Shown piece after piece: positions 40,722 through 54,308 of a stretch of DNA of 64,000 bases (positions are counted from its first letter, which is position 1; each line of letters opens with the position of its first letter). Source of the stretch: Diorhabda sublineata. Its lineage: Eukaryota; Arthropoda; Insecta; Coleoptera; Chrysomelidae. The stretch lies in assembly GCF_026230105.1 (NCBI RefSeq), contig NC_079479.1:17991734-18055733 (forward strand), read 5' to 3'. The translations under genes and the position numbers were made by a program. The notes under the pieces were generated by a model. The model worked only from the letters and a program-made list of their open reading frames with translations, searched no databases and had not been told where the DNA came from.

Positions 40722-42653
40722 ATCAGATATCGTCGATTTACATTCATTGAAGCCCACTGAGGTCGATTGTCACTTTGTGTTTATTGAAAATTTTCAAAGT
40801 CTATCTTCCTCATTTGAAGTCGAATTTTAACATTTCTCATATATTTGAATGAATTTGCATCTAACTTTGTCAGATATCGTCGATTTACATTCATGGAAGC
40901 CCATTGAAGTCGATTCTCCCTTTGTGTTTATTGAAAATTTTCAAAGTCTATCTTCCTCATTTGAAGTCGAATTTCAACATTTCTCATATATTTGAATGAG
41001 TTTGCATCTAACTTTGTCAGATATCGTCGATTTACATTCATTGAAGCCCATTGAAGTCGATTCTCACTTTGTGTTGATTGAAAATTTTCAAAGTCTATCT
41101 TCCTCATTTGAAGTCGAATTTCAACATTTCTGATATATTTGAGTGAGTTCGCATCTGACTTTGTCAGATATCGTCGATTAACATCCATTGAAGCCCATTG
41201 AAGTCGATTGTCACTTTGTGTTGATTGAAAATTTTCAAAGTCTATCTTCCTCATTTAAAGTCGAATTTCAACATTTCTTATATATTTGAATGAGTTTGCA
41301 TGTAACTTTGTCAGATATCGTCGATTTACATTCATTGAAGCCCATTGAAGTCGATTCTCACTTTGTGTTGATTAAAAATTTTCAAAGTCTATCTTCCTCA
41401 TTTGGTGTCGAATTTCAACATTTCTTATATATTTAAATGAGTTCGCATCTAACTTTATCAGATATCGTCGATTTACATTAATTGAAGCCCATTGAAGTCG
41501 ATTCTCACTTTGTGTTTATTGAAAATTTTCAAAGTTTATCTTCCTCATTTGAAGTCGAATTTCAACATTTCTTATATATTTGAGTGAGTTCGCATCTGAC
41601 TTTGTCAGATGTCGATTTACATTCATTGAAGCCCATTGAGGTCGATTGTTACTTTGTGTTGATTGAAAATTCTCAAAGTCTATCTTCCTCATTTGAGTCG
41701 AATTTTAACATTTCTCATATTTTTGAATGAGTTTGCATCTAACTTTGTCAGATATCGTCGATTTACATTCATTGAAGCCCATTGAAGTCGATTCTCATTT
41801 TGTGTTGATTGAAAATTTTTAAAGTCTATCTTCCTCATTTGAAGTCGAATTTCAACATTTCTCATATATTTGAATGAGTTCGCATCTAACTTTGTCAGAT
41901 ATCGTCGATTTACATTCATTGAAGCCCATTGAAGTCGATTGTCACTTTGTGTTGATTGAAAATTTTCAAAGTCTATCTTCCTCATTTGAAGTCGAATTTC
42001 AACATTTCTCATATATTTGAATGAGTTTGCATCTAACTTTGTCAGATATCGTCGATTTACATTAATTGAAGCCCATTGAAGTCGATTCTCACTTTGTGTT
42101 TATTGAAAATTTTCAAAGTTTATCTTCCTCATTTGAAGTCGAATTTCAAAATTTCTTATATATTTGAGTGAGTTCGCATCTGACTTTGTCAGATATCGTC
42201 GATTTACATTCATTGAAGCCAATTGAGGTCGATTGTCACTTTGTGTTGATTGAAAATTCTCAAAGTCTATCTTCCTCATTTGAGTCGAATTTTAACATTT
42301 CTCATATTTTTGAATGAGTTTGCATCTAACTTTGTCAGATATCGTCGATTTACATTCATTGAAGCCCATTGAAGTCGATTCTCATTTTGTGTTGATTGAA
42401 AATTTTCAAAGTCTATCTTCCTCATTTGAAGTCGAATTTCAACATTTCTCATATATTTGAATGAGTTTGCATCTAACTTTGTCAGATATCGTCGATTTAC
42501 ATTCATTGAAGCCCATTGAAGTCGATTGTCACTTTGTGTTGATTGAAAATTTTCAAAGTCTATCTTCCCCATTTGAAGTCGAATTTCAACATTTCTTATA
42601 TATATAAATGAGTTCGCATCTAACTTTATCAGATATCGTCGATTTACATTCAT
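38668..42653. repeat. 1,906-bp tandem duplication overlapping the 2,638-bp one
   Basis: Sequence from about 38668 to 40747 repeats at +1906, to 42653. The match (about 2.08 kb) exceeds the offset, so this is again a complete tandem duplication, of thirteen monomers minus 5 bp. It re-copies the right part of the 2,638-bp unit, including the CAGATGTCG deletion, now at 41606. Three copies of that deletion therefore lie near 37.06, 39.70 and 41.61 kb. Confidence 0.88.
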
Positions 42654-43434
42654 GGAAGCCCATTGAAGTCGATTCTCCCTTTGTGTTTATTGAAAATTTT
42701 CAAAGTCTATCTTCCTCATTTGAAGTCGAATTTCAACATTTCTCATATATTTGAATGAGTTTGCATCTAACTTTGTCAGATATCGTCGATTTACATTCAT
42801 TGAAGCCCATTGAAGTCGATTCTCACTTTGTGTTGATTGAAAATTTTCAAAGTCTATCTTCCTCATTTGAAGTCGAATTTCAACATTTCTGATATATTTG
42901 AGTGAGTTCGCATCTGACTTTGTCAGATATCGTCGATTAACATCCATTGAAGCCCATTGAAGTCGATTGTCACTTTGTGTTTATTGAAAATTTTCAAAGT
43001 CTATCTTCCTCATTTGAAGTCGAATTTTGACATTTCTCATATATTTGAATGAGTTTGCATCTAACTTTATCAGATATCGTCGATTTACATTCATTGAAGC
43101 CCATTGAAGTCGATTCTCACTTTGTGTTGATTAAAAATTTTCAAAGTCTATCTTCCTCATTTGAAGTCGAATTTCAACATTTCTTATATATTTGAATGAG
43201 TTCGCATCTAACTTTTTCAGATATCGTCGATTTACATTCATTGAGCCCATTGGTCGATTGTCACTTTGTGTTGATTGAAAATTTTCAGTCTATCTTCTTC
43301 ATTTGAAGTCGAATTTCAACATTTCTCATATATTTGAATGAGTTTGCATCTAACTTTGTCAGATATCGTCGATTTTCATTAATTGAAGCCCATTGAAGTC
43401 GATTCTCACTTTGTGTTGATTGAAAATTCTCAAA

Positions 43435-46400
43435 GTCTATCTTCCTCATTTGAAGTCGAATTTCAACATTTCTCATATATTTGAATGAGTTTGCATCTAA
43501 CTTTGTCAGATATCGTCGATTTACATTAATTGAAGCCCATTGAAGTCGATTCTCACTTTGTGTTGATTGAAAATTTTCAAAGTCTATCTTCCTCATTTGA
43601 AGTCGAATTTCAACATTTCTCATATATTTGAATGAGTTTGCATCTAACTTTGTCAGATATCGTCGATTTACATTCATTGAAGCCCATTGAAGTCGATTCT
43701 CACTTTGTGTTGATTGAAAATTTTCAAAGTCTATCTTCCTCATTTGGTGTCGAATTTCAACATTTCTTATATATTTAAATGAGTTCGCATCTAACTTTAT
43801 CAGATATCGTCGATTTACATTCATTGAAGCCCATTGAGGTCGATTTTCACTTTGTGTTTATTGAAAATTTTCAGTCTATCTTCCTCATTTGAAGTCGAAT
43901 TTTAACATTTATCATATATTTGAATGAGTTTGCATCTAACTTTGTCAGATATCGTCGATTTACATTCATTGAAGTCCATTGAAGTCGATTATCACTTTGT
44001 GTTGATTAAAAATTTTCAAAGTCTATCTTCCTCATTTGAAGTCGAATTTCAACATTTCTTATATATTTGAATGAGTTTGCATCTAACTTTGTCAGATATC
44101 GTCGATTTACATCAATTGAAGATTGAAGTCGATTCTCACTTTGTGTTGATTGAAAATTTTCAAAGTCTATCTTCCTCATTTGAAGTCGAATTTCAACATT
44201 TATCATATATTTGAATGAGTTTGCATCTAACTTTGTCAGATATCGTCGATTTTCATTAATTGAAGCCCATTGAAGTCGATTCTCACTTTGTGTTGATTAA
44301 AAATTTTCAAAGTCTATCTTCCTCATTTGAAGTCGAATTTCAACATTTATCATATATTTGAATGAGTTTGCATCTAACTTTGTCAGATATCGTCGATTTA
44401 CATTAATTGAAGCCCATTGAAGTCGATTCTCACTTTGTGTTGATTGAAAATTTTCAAAGTCTATCTTCCTCATTTGAAGTCGAATTTCAACATTTCTCAT
44501 ATATTTGAATGAGTTTGCATCTAACTTTGTCAGATATCGTCGATTTACATTAATTGAAGCCCATTGAAGTCGATTCTCACTTTGTGTTTATTGAAAATTT
44601 TCAAAGTTTATCTTCCTCATTTGAAGTCGAATTTCAACATTTCTTATATATTTGAGTGAGTTCGCATCTGACTTTGTCAGATATCGTCGATTTACATTCA
44701 TTGAAGCCCATTGAGGTCGATTGTCACTTTGTGTTGATTGAAAATTCTCAAAGTCTATCTTCCTCATTTGAGTCGAATTTTAACATTTCTCATATTTTTG
44801 AATGAGTTTGCATCTAACTTTGTCAGATATCGTCGATTTACATTCATTGAAGCCCATTGAAGTCGATTCTCATTTTGTGTTGATTGAAAATTTTCAAAGT
44901 CTATCTTCCTCATTTGAAGTCGAATTTCAACATTTCTCATATATTTGAATGAGTTTGCATCTAACTTTGTCAGATATCGTCGATTTACATTCATTGAAGC
45001 CCATAGAAGTCGATTGTCACTTTGTGTTGATTGAAAATTTTCAAAGTCTATCTTCCCCATTTGAAGTCGAATTTCAACATTTCTTATATATATAAATGAG
45101 TTCGCATCTAACTTTATCAGATATCGTCGATTTACATTCATTGAAGCCCACTGAGGTCGATTGTCACTTTGTGTTTATTGAAAATTTTCAAAGTCTATCT
45201 TCCTCATTTGAAGTCGAATTTTAACATTTCTCATATATTTGAATGAATTTGCATCTAACTTTGTCAGATATCGTCGATTTACATTCATGGAAGCCCATTG
45301 AAGTCGATTCTCCCTTTGTGTTTATTGAAAATTTTCAAAGTCTATCTTCCTCATTTGAAGTCGAATTTCAACATTTCTCATATATTTGAATGAGTTTGCA
45401 TCTAACTTTGTCAGATATCGTCGATTTACATTCATTGAAGCCCATTGAAGTCGATTCTCACTTTGTGTTGATTGAAAATTTTCAAAGTCTATCTTCCTCA
45501 TTTGAAGTCGAATTTCAACATTTCTGATATATTTGAGTGAGTTCGCATCTGACTTTGTCAGATATCGTCGATTAACATCCATTGAAGCCCATTGAAGTCG
45601 ATTGTCACTTTGTGTTTATTGAAAATTTTCAAAGTCTATCTTCCTCATTTGAAGTCGAATTTTGACATTTCTCATATATTTGAATGAGTTTGCATCTAAC
45701 TTTATCAGATATCGACGATTTACATTCATTGAAGTCCATTGAAGTCGATTCTCACTTTGTGTTGATTAAAAATTTTCAAAGTCTATCTTCCTCATTTGAA
45801 GTCGAATTTCAACATTTCTCATATATTTGAATGAGTTTGCATCTAACTTTGTCAGATATCGTCGATTTACATTAATTGAAGCCCATTGAAGTCGATTCTC
45901 ACTTTGTGTTGATTGAAAATTTTCAAAGTCTATCTTCCTCATTTGAAGTCGAATTTCAACATTTCTCATATATTTGAATGAGTTTGCATCTAACTTTGTC
46001 AGATATCGTCGATTTACATTCATTGAAGCCCATTGAAGTCGATTCTCACTTTGTGTTGATTGAAAATTTTCAAAGTCTATCTTCCTCATTTGGTGTCGAA
46101 TTTCAACATTTCTTATATATTTAAATGAGTTCGCATCTAACTTTATCAGATATCGTCGATTTACATTCATTGAAGCCCATTGAGGTCGATTTTCACTTTG
46201 TGTTTATTGAAAATTTTCAGTCTATCTTCCTCATTTGAAGTCGAATTTTAACATTTATCATATATTTGAATGAGTTTGCATCTAACTTTGTCAGATATCG
46301 TCGATTTACATTCATTGAAGTCCATTGAAGTCGATTATCACTTTGTGTTGATTAAAAATTTTCAAAGTCTATCTTCCTCATTTGAAGTCGAATTTCAACA

Positions 46401-47726
46401 TTTCTTATATATTTGAATGAGTTTGCATCTAACTTTGTCAGATATCGTCGATTTACATCAATTGAAGATTGAAGTCGATTCTCACTTTGTGTTGATTGAA
46501 AATTTTCAAAGTCTATATTCCTCATTTGAAGTCGAATTTCAACATTTATCATATATTTGAATGAGTTTGCATCTAACTTTGTCAGATATCGTCGATTTTC
46601 ATTAATTGAAGCCCATTGAAGTCGATTCTCACTTTGTGTTGATTAAAAATTTTCAAAGTCTATCTTCCTCATTTGAAGTCGAATTTCAACATTTATCATA
46701 TATTTGAATGAGTTTGCATCTAACTTTGTCAGATATCGTCGATTTACATTAATTGAAGCCCATTGAAGTCGATTCTCACTTTGTGTTGATTGAAAATTTT
46801 CAAAGTCTATCTTCCTCATTTGAAGTCGAATTTCAACATTTCTCATATATTTGAATGTGTTTGCATCTAACTTTGTCAGATATCGTCGATTTACATTAAT
46901 TGAAGCCCATTGAAGTCGATTCTCACTTTGTGTTTATTGAAAATTTTCAAAGTTTATCTTCCTCATTTGAAGTCGAATTTCAACATTTCTTATATATTTG
47001 AGTGAGTTCGCATCTGACTTTGTCAGATATCGTCGATTTACATTCATTGAAGCCCATTGAGGTCGATTGTCACTTTGTGTTGATTGAAAATTCTCAAAGT
47101 CTATCTTCCTCATTTGAGTCGAATTTTAACATTTCTCATATTTTTGAATGAGTTTGCATCTAACTTTGTCAGATATCGTCGATTTACATTCATTGAAGCC
47201 CATTGAAGTCGATTCTCATTTTGTGTTGATTGAAAATTTTCAAAGTCTATCTTCCCCATTTGAAGTCGAATTTCAACATTTCTCATATATTTGAATGAGT
47301 TTGCATCTAACTTTGTCAGATATCGTCGATTTACATTCATTGAAGCCCATTGAAGTCGATTGTCACTTTGTGTTGATTGAAAATTTTCAAAGTCTATCTT
47401 CCCCATTTGAAGTCGAATTTCAACATTTCTTATATATATAAATGAGTTCGCATCTAACTTTATCAGATATCGTCGATTTACATTCATTGAAGCCCACTGA
47501 GGTCGATTGTCACTTTGTGTTTATTGAAAATTTTCAAAGTCTATCTTCCTCATTTGAAGTCGAATTTTAACATTTCTCATATATTTGAATGAATTTGCAT
47601 CTAACTTTGTCAGATATCGTCGATTTACATTCATGGAAGCCCATTGAAGTCGATTCTCCCTTTGTGTTTATTGAAAATTTTCAAAGTCTATCTTCCTCAT
47701 TTGAAGTCGAATTTCAACATTTATCA
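43435..47726. repeat. Duplicate pair at offset 2,346 bp
   Basis: About 1.95 kb at 43435-45380 recur at 45781-47726. The spacing is sixteen monomers minus 6 bp. Differences include CCTCATTTG near 44910 against CCCCATTTG near 47256, and TATCTTCC near 44170 against TATATTCC near 46516. The copies separate at CATTTCTCAT against CATTTATCAT. Confidence 0.83.
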
Positions 47727-48897
47727 TATATTTGAATGAGTTTGCATCTAACTTTGTCAGATATCGTCGATTTTCATTAATTGAAGCCCATTGAAGTCGA
47801 TTCTCACTTTGTGTTGATTAAAAATTTTCAAAGTCTATCTTCCTCATTTGAAGTCGAATTTCAACATTTATCATATATTTGAATGAGTTTGCATCTAACT
47901 TTGTCAGATATCGTCGATTTACATTAATTGAAGCCCATTGAAGTCGATTCTCACTTTGTGTTGATTGAAAATTTTCAAAGTCTATCTTCCTCATTTGAAG
48001 TCGAATTTCAACATTTCTCATATATTTGAATGTGTTTGCATCTAACTTTGTCAGATATCGTCGATTTACATTAATTGAAGCCCATTGAAGTCGATTCTCA
48101 CTTTGTGTTTATTGAAAATTTTCAAAGTTTATCTTCCTCATTTGAAGTCGAATTTCAACATTTCTTATATATTTGAGTGAGTTCGCATCTGACTTTGTCA
48201 GATATCGTCGATTTACATTCATTGAAGCCCATTGAGGTCGATTGTCACTTTGTGTTGATTGAAAATTCTCAAAGTCTATCTTCCTCATTTGAGTCGAATT
48301 TTAACATTTCTCATATTTTTGAATGAGTTTGCATCTAACTTTGTCAGATATCGTCGATTTACATTCATTGAAGCCCATTGAAGTCGATTCTCATTTTGTG
48401 TTGATTGAAAATTTTCAAAGTCTATCTTCCCCATTTGAAGTCGAATTTCAACATTTCTCATATATTTGAATGAGTTTGCATCTAACTTTGTCAGATATCG
48501 TCGATTTACATTCATTGAAGCCCATTGAAGTCGATTGTCACTTTGTGTTGATTGAAAATTTTCAAAGTCTATCTTCCCCATTTGAAGTCGAATTTCAACA
48601 TTTCTTATATATATAAATGAGTTCGCATCTAACTTTATCAGATATCGTCGATTTACATTCATTGAAGCCCACTGAGGTCGATTGTCACTTTGTGTTTATT
48701 GAAAATTTTCAAAGTCTATCTTCCTCATTTGAAGTCGAATTTTAACATTTCTCATATATTTGAATGAATTTGCATCTAACTTTGTCAGATATCGTCGATT
48801 TACATTCATGGAAGCCCATTGAAGTCGATTCTCCCTTTGTGTTTATTGAAAATTTTCAAAGTCTATCTTCCTCATTTGAAGTCGAATTTCAACATTT
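46518..48897. repeat. 1,175-bp tandem duplication in domain D
   Basis: About 1.2 kb at 46518-47722 recur at 47693-48897, a complete tandem duplication. Both copies share the rare GAATGTGTTTG near 46853 and 48028. The length coincides with the domain A HOR (1,175 bp), but the variants and internal indels are different. The unit is eight monomers minus 1 bp from a TTTGAGTCG deletion, so the equal length is coincidence and not homology of the unit. Confidence 0.85.
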
Positions 48898-51044
48898 CTG
48901 ATATATTTGAGTGAGTTCGCATCTGACTTTGTCAGATATCGTCGATTAACATCCATTGAAGCCCATTGAAGTCGATTGTCACTTTGTGTTTATTGAAAAT
49001 TTTCAAAGTCTATCTTCCTCATTTGAAGTCGAATTTTGACATTTCTCATATATTTGAATGAGTTTGCATCTAACTTTATCAGATATCGTCGATTTACATT
49101 CATTGAAGCCCATTGAAGTCGATTCTCACTTTGTGTTGATTAAAAATTTTCAAAGTCTATCTTCCTCATTTGAAGTCGAATTTCAACATTTCTTATATAT
49201 TTGAATGAGTTCGCATCTAACTTTTTCAGATATCGTCGATTTACATTCATTGAGCCCATTGGGGTCGATTGTCACTTTGTGTTGATTGAAAATTTTCAGT
49301 CTATCTTCTTCATTTGAAGTCGAATTTCAACATTTCTCATATATTTGAATGAGTTTGCATCTAACTTTGTCAGATATCGTCGATTTTCATTAATTGAAGC
49401 CCATTGAAGTCGATTCTCACTTTGTGTTGATTGAAAATTTTCAAAGTCTATCTTCCTCATTTGAAGTCGAATTTCAACATTTCTCATATATTTGAATGAG
49501 TTTGCATCTAACTTTGTCAGATATCGTCGATTTACATTAATTGAAGCCCATTGAAGTCGATTCTCACTTTGTGTTGATTAAAAATTTTCAAAGTCTATCT
49601 TCCTCATTTGAAGTCGAATTTCAACATTTCTTATATATTTGAGTGAGTTCGCATCTGACTTTGTCAGATATCGTCGATTTACATTCATTGAAGCCCATTG
49701 AGGTCGATTGTCACTTTGTGTTGATTGAAAATTCTCAAAGTCTATCTTCCTCATTTGAGTCGAATTTTAACATTTCTCATATTTTTGAATGAGTTTGCAT
49801 CTAACTTTGTCAGATATCGTCGATTTACATTCATTGAAGCCCATTGAAGTCGATTCTCATTTTGTGTTGATTGAAAATTTTCAAAGTCTATCTTCCCCAT
49901 TTGAAGTCGAATTTCAACATTTCTCATATATTTGAATGAGTTTGCATCTAACTTTGTCAGATATCGTCGATTTACATTCATTGAAGCCCATTGAAGTCGA
50001 TTGTCACTTTGTGTTGATTGAAAATTTTCAAAGTCTATCTTCCCCATTTGAAGTCGAATTTCAACATTTCTTATATATATAAATGAGTTCGCATCTAACT
50101 TTATCAGATATCGTCGATTTACATTCATTGAAGCCCACTGAGGTCGATTGTCACTTTGTGTTTATTGAAAATTTTCAAAGTCTATCTTCCTCATTTGAAG
50201 TCGAATTTTAACATTTCTCATATATTTGAATGAATTTGCATCTAACTTTGTCAGATATCGTCGATTTACATTCATGGAAGCCCATTGAAGTCGATTCTCC
50301 CTTTGTGTTTATTGAAAATTTTCAAAGTCTATCTTCCTCATTTGAAGTCGAATTTCAACATTTCTGATATATTTGAGTGAGTTCGCATCTGACTTTGTCA
50401 GATATCGTCGATTAACATCCATTGAAGCCCATTGAAGTCGATTGTCACTTTGTGTTTATTGAAAATTTTCAAAGTCTATCTTCCTCATTTGAAGTCGAAT
50501 TTTGACATTTCTCATATATTTGAATGAGTTTGCATCTAACTTTATCAGATATCGTCGATTTACATTCATTGAAGCCCATTGAAGTCGATTCTCACTTTGT
50601 GTTGATTAAAAATTTTCAAAGTCTATCTTCCTCATTTGAAGTCGAATTTCAACATTTCTTATATATTTGAATGAGTTCGCATCTAACTTTTTCAGATATC
50701 GTCGATTTACATTCATTGAGCCCATTGGGGTCGATTGTCACTTTGTGTTGATTGAAAATTTTCAGTCTATCTTCTTCATTTGAAGTCGAATTTCAACATT
50801 TCTCATATATTTGAATGAGTTTGCATCTAACTTTGTCAGATATCGTCGATTTTCATTAATTGAAGCCCATTGAAGTCGATTCTCACTTTGTGTTGATTGA
50901 AAATTTTCAAAGTCTATCTTCCTCATTTGAAGTCGAATTTCAACATTTCTCATATATTTGAATGAGTTTGCATCTAACTTTGTCAGATATCGTCGATTTA
51001 CATTAATTGAAGCCCATTGAAGTCGATTCTCACTTTGTGTTGAT
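48130..51044. repeat. 1,466-bp tandem duplication
   Basis: About 1.45 kb at 48130-49578 recur at 49596-51044, nearly back to back. The spacing is ten monomers minus 4 bp. The copies share the CCCCATTTG pair, CTCCCTTTG, CATTTCTGATATATTTG, GAATTTTGACATTTC and TTCTTCATTTG in the same order. The right copy runs on into GATTGAAAATTTTC where the left copy has GATTAAAAATTTTC near 49575. Confidence 0.84.
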
Positions 51045-51045
51045 T

Positions 51046-54000
51046 GAAAATTTTCAAAGTCTATCTTCCTCATTTGAAGTCGAATTTCAACATTTCTCAT
51101 ATATTTGAATGAGTTTGCATCTAACTTTGTCAGATATCGTCGATTTACATTCATTGAAGCCCATTGAAGTCGATTCTCACTTTGTGTTGATTGAAAATTT
51201 TCAAAGTCTATCTTCCTCATTTGGTGTCGAATTTCAACATTTCTTATATATTTAAATGAGTTCGCATCTAACTTTATCAGATATCGTCGATTTACATTCA
51301 TTGAAGCCCATTGAGGTCGATTTTCACTTTGTGTTTATTGAAAATTTTCAGTCTATCTTCCTCATTTGAAGTCGAATTTTAACATTTATCATATATTTGA
51401 ATGAGTTTGCATCTAACTTTGTCAGATATCGTCGATTTACATTCATTGAAGTCCATTGAAGTCGATTATCACTTTGTGTTGATTAAAAATTTTCAAAGTC
51501 TATCTTCCTCATTTGAAGTCGAATTTCAACATTTCTTATATATTTGAATGAGTTTGCATCTAACTTTGTCAGATATCGTCGATTTACATCAATTGAAGAT
51601 TGAAGTCGATTCTCACTTTGTGTTGATTGAAAATTTTCAAAGTCTATCTTTCTCATTTGAAGTCGAATTTCAACATTTATCATATATTTGAATGAGTTTG
51701 CATCTAACTTTGTCAGATATCGTCGATTTTCATTAATTGAAGCCCATTGAAGTCGATTCTCACTTTGTGTTGATTAAAAATTTTCAAAGTCTATCTTCCT
51801 CATTTGAAGTCGAATTTCAACATTTATCATATATTTGAATGAGTTTGCATCTAACTTTGTCAGATATCGTCGATTTACATTAATTGAAGCCCATTGAAGT
51901 CGATTCTCACTTTGTGTTGATTGAAAATTTTCAAAGTCTATCTTCCTCATTTGAAGTCGAATTTCAACATTTCTCATATATTTGAATGAGTTTGCATCTA
52001 ACTTTGTCAGATATCGTCGATTTACATTAATTGAAGCCCATTGAAGTCGATTCTCACTTTGTGTTTATTGAAAATTTTCAAAGTTTATCTTCCTCATTTG
52101 AAGTCGAATTTCAACATTTCTTATATATTTGAGTGAGTTCGCATCTGACTTTGTCAGATATCGTCGATTTACATTCATTGAAGCCCATTGAGGTCGATTG
52201 TCACTTTGTGTTGATTGAAAATTCTCAAAGTCTATCTTCCTATTTGAGTCGAATTTTAACATTTCTCATATTTTTGAATGAGTTTGCATCTAACTTTGTC
52301 AGATATCGTCGATTTACATTCATTGAAGCCCATTGAAGTCGATTCTCATTTTGTGTTGATTGAAAATTTTCAAAGTCTATCTTCCTCATTTGAAGTCGAA
52401 TTTCAACATTTCTCATATATTTGAATGAGTTTGCATCTAACTTTGTCAAATATCGTCGATTTACATTCATTGAAGCCCATTGAAGTCGATTGTCACTTTG
52501 TGTTGATTGAAAATTTTCAAAGTCTATCTTCCCCATTTGAAGTCGAATTTCAACATTTCTTATATATATAAATGAGTTCGCATCTAACTTTATCAGATAT
52601 CGTCGATTTACATTCATTGAAGCCCACTGAGGTCGATTGTCACTTTGTGTTTATTGAAAATTTTCAAAGTCTATCTTCCTCATTTGAAGTCGAATTTCAA
52701 CATTTCTCATATATTTGAATGAGTTTGCATCTAACTTTGTCAGATATCGTCGATTTACATTCATTGAAGCCCATTGAAGTCGATTCTCACTTTGTGTTGA
52801 TTGAAAATTTTCAAAGTCTATCTTCCTCATTTGGTGTCGAATTTCAACATTTCTTATATATTTAAATGAGTTCGCATCTAACTTTATCAGATATCGTCGA
52901 TTTACATTCATTGAAGCCCATTGAGGTCGATTTTCACTTTGTGTTTATTGAAAATTTTCAGTCTATCTTCCTCATTTGAAGTCGAATTTTAACATTTATC
53001 ATATATTTGAATGAGTTTGCATCTAACTTTGTCAGATATCGTCGATTTACATTCATTGAAGTCCATTGAAGTCGATTATCACTTTGTGTTGATTAAAAAT
53101 TTTCAAAGTCTATCTTCCTCATTTGAAGTCGAATTTCAACATTTCTTATATATTTGAATGAGTTTGCATCTAACTTTGTCAGATATCGTCGATTTACATC
53201 AATTGAAGATTGAAGTCGATTCTCACTTTGTGTTGATTGAAAATTTTCAAAGTCTATCTTTCTCATTTGAAGTCGAATTTCAACATTTATCATATATTTG
53301 AATGAGTTTGCATCTAACTTTGTCAGATATCGTCGATTTTCATTAATTGAAGCCCATTGAAGTCGATTCTCACTTTGTGTTGATTAAAAATTTTCAAAGT
53401 CTATCTTCCTCATTTGAAGTCGAATTTCAACATTTATCATATATTTGAATGAGTTTGCATCTAACTTTGTCAGATATCGTCGATTTACATTAATTGAAGC
53501 CCATTGAAGTCGATTCTCACTTTGTGTTGATTGAAAATTTTCAAAGTCTATCTTCCTCATTTGAAGTCGAATTTCAACATTTCTCATATATTTGAATGAG
53601 TTTGCATCTAACTTTGTCAGATATCGTCGATTTACATTAATTGAAGCCCATTGAAGTCGATTCTCACTTTGTGTTTATTGAAAATTTTCAAAGTTTATCT
53701 TCCTCATTTGAAGTCGAATTTCAACATTTCTTATATATTTGAGTGAGTTCGCATCTGACTTTGTCAGATATCGTCGATTTACATTCATTGAAGCCCATTG
53801 AGGTCGATTGTCACTTTGTGTTGATTGAAAATTCTCAAAGTCTATCTTCCTCATTTGAGTCGAATTTTAACATTTCTCATATTTTTGAATGAGTTTGCAT
53901 CTAACTTTGTCAGATATCGTCGATTTACATTCATTGAAGCCCATTGAAGTCGATTCTCATTTTGTGTTGATTGAAAATTTTCAAAGTCTATCTTCCTCAT

Positions 54001-54308
54001 TTGAAGTCGAATTTCAACATTTCTCATATATTTGAATGAGTTTGCATCTAACTTTGTCAAATATCGTCGATTTACATTCATTGAAGCCCATTGAAGTCGA
54101 TTGTCACTTTGTGTTGATTGAAAATTTTCAAAGTCTATCTTCCCCATTTGAAGTCGAATTTCAACATTTCTTATATATATAAATGAGTTCGCATCTAACT
54201 TTATCAGATATCGTCGATTTACATTCATTGAAGCCCACTGAGGTCGATTGTCACTTTGTGTTTATTGAAAATTTTCAAAGTCTATCTTCCTCATTTGAAG
54301 TCGAATTT
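51046..54308. repeat. 1,610-bp tandem duplication
   Basis: Sequence at 51046-52698 recurs at 52656-54308. The match (about 1.65 kb) exceeds the offset, so the duplication is complete (eleven monomers minus 7 bp). Two otherwise rare substitutions occur in both copies: CTTTCTCATTTG near 51648 and 53258, and CAAATATCG, which destroys the EcoRV site, near 52447 and 54058. The left copy has an extra 1-bp deletion near 52230. Confidence 0.88.

Larger units (their letters stand above)
33980..44715. repeat. Duplicate pair at offset 8,645-8,647 bp flanking an amplified core
   Basis: About 2.1 kb at 33980-36070 recur at 42627-44715. The right copy has a 2-bp deletion (CATTGGTCG for CATTGGGGTCG near 43250), which changes the offset from 8647 to 8645. 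Shared rare features include TTCTTCATTTG near 34649 and 43294 and GTCGATTATC near 35339 and 43984. Between the two copies lie the 2,638-bp and 1,906-bp tandem duplications, so the core appears to have expanded between once-nearby copies. Confidence 0.82.
42845..52698. repeat. Long-range duplicate pair at offset 7,475-7,477 bp
   Basis: About 2.4 kb at 42845-45222 recur at 50320-52698. The offset changes by 2 bp at the CATTGGTCG deletion near 43250 and back by 1 bp at TTCCTATTTGAG near 52230, where the right copy lacks one base. The pair brackets the 2,346-, 1,175- and 1,466-bp duplications. Confidence 0.8.

Noticed and set aside
46518..48897. Homology between the 1,175-bp unit in domain D and the 1,175-bp HOR of domain A
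   Set aside because: The lengths agree by coincidence. The domain A unit is 8 monomers +9 -10, the domain D unit is 8 monomers -1, and the diagnostic variants differ.
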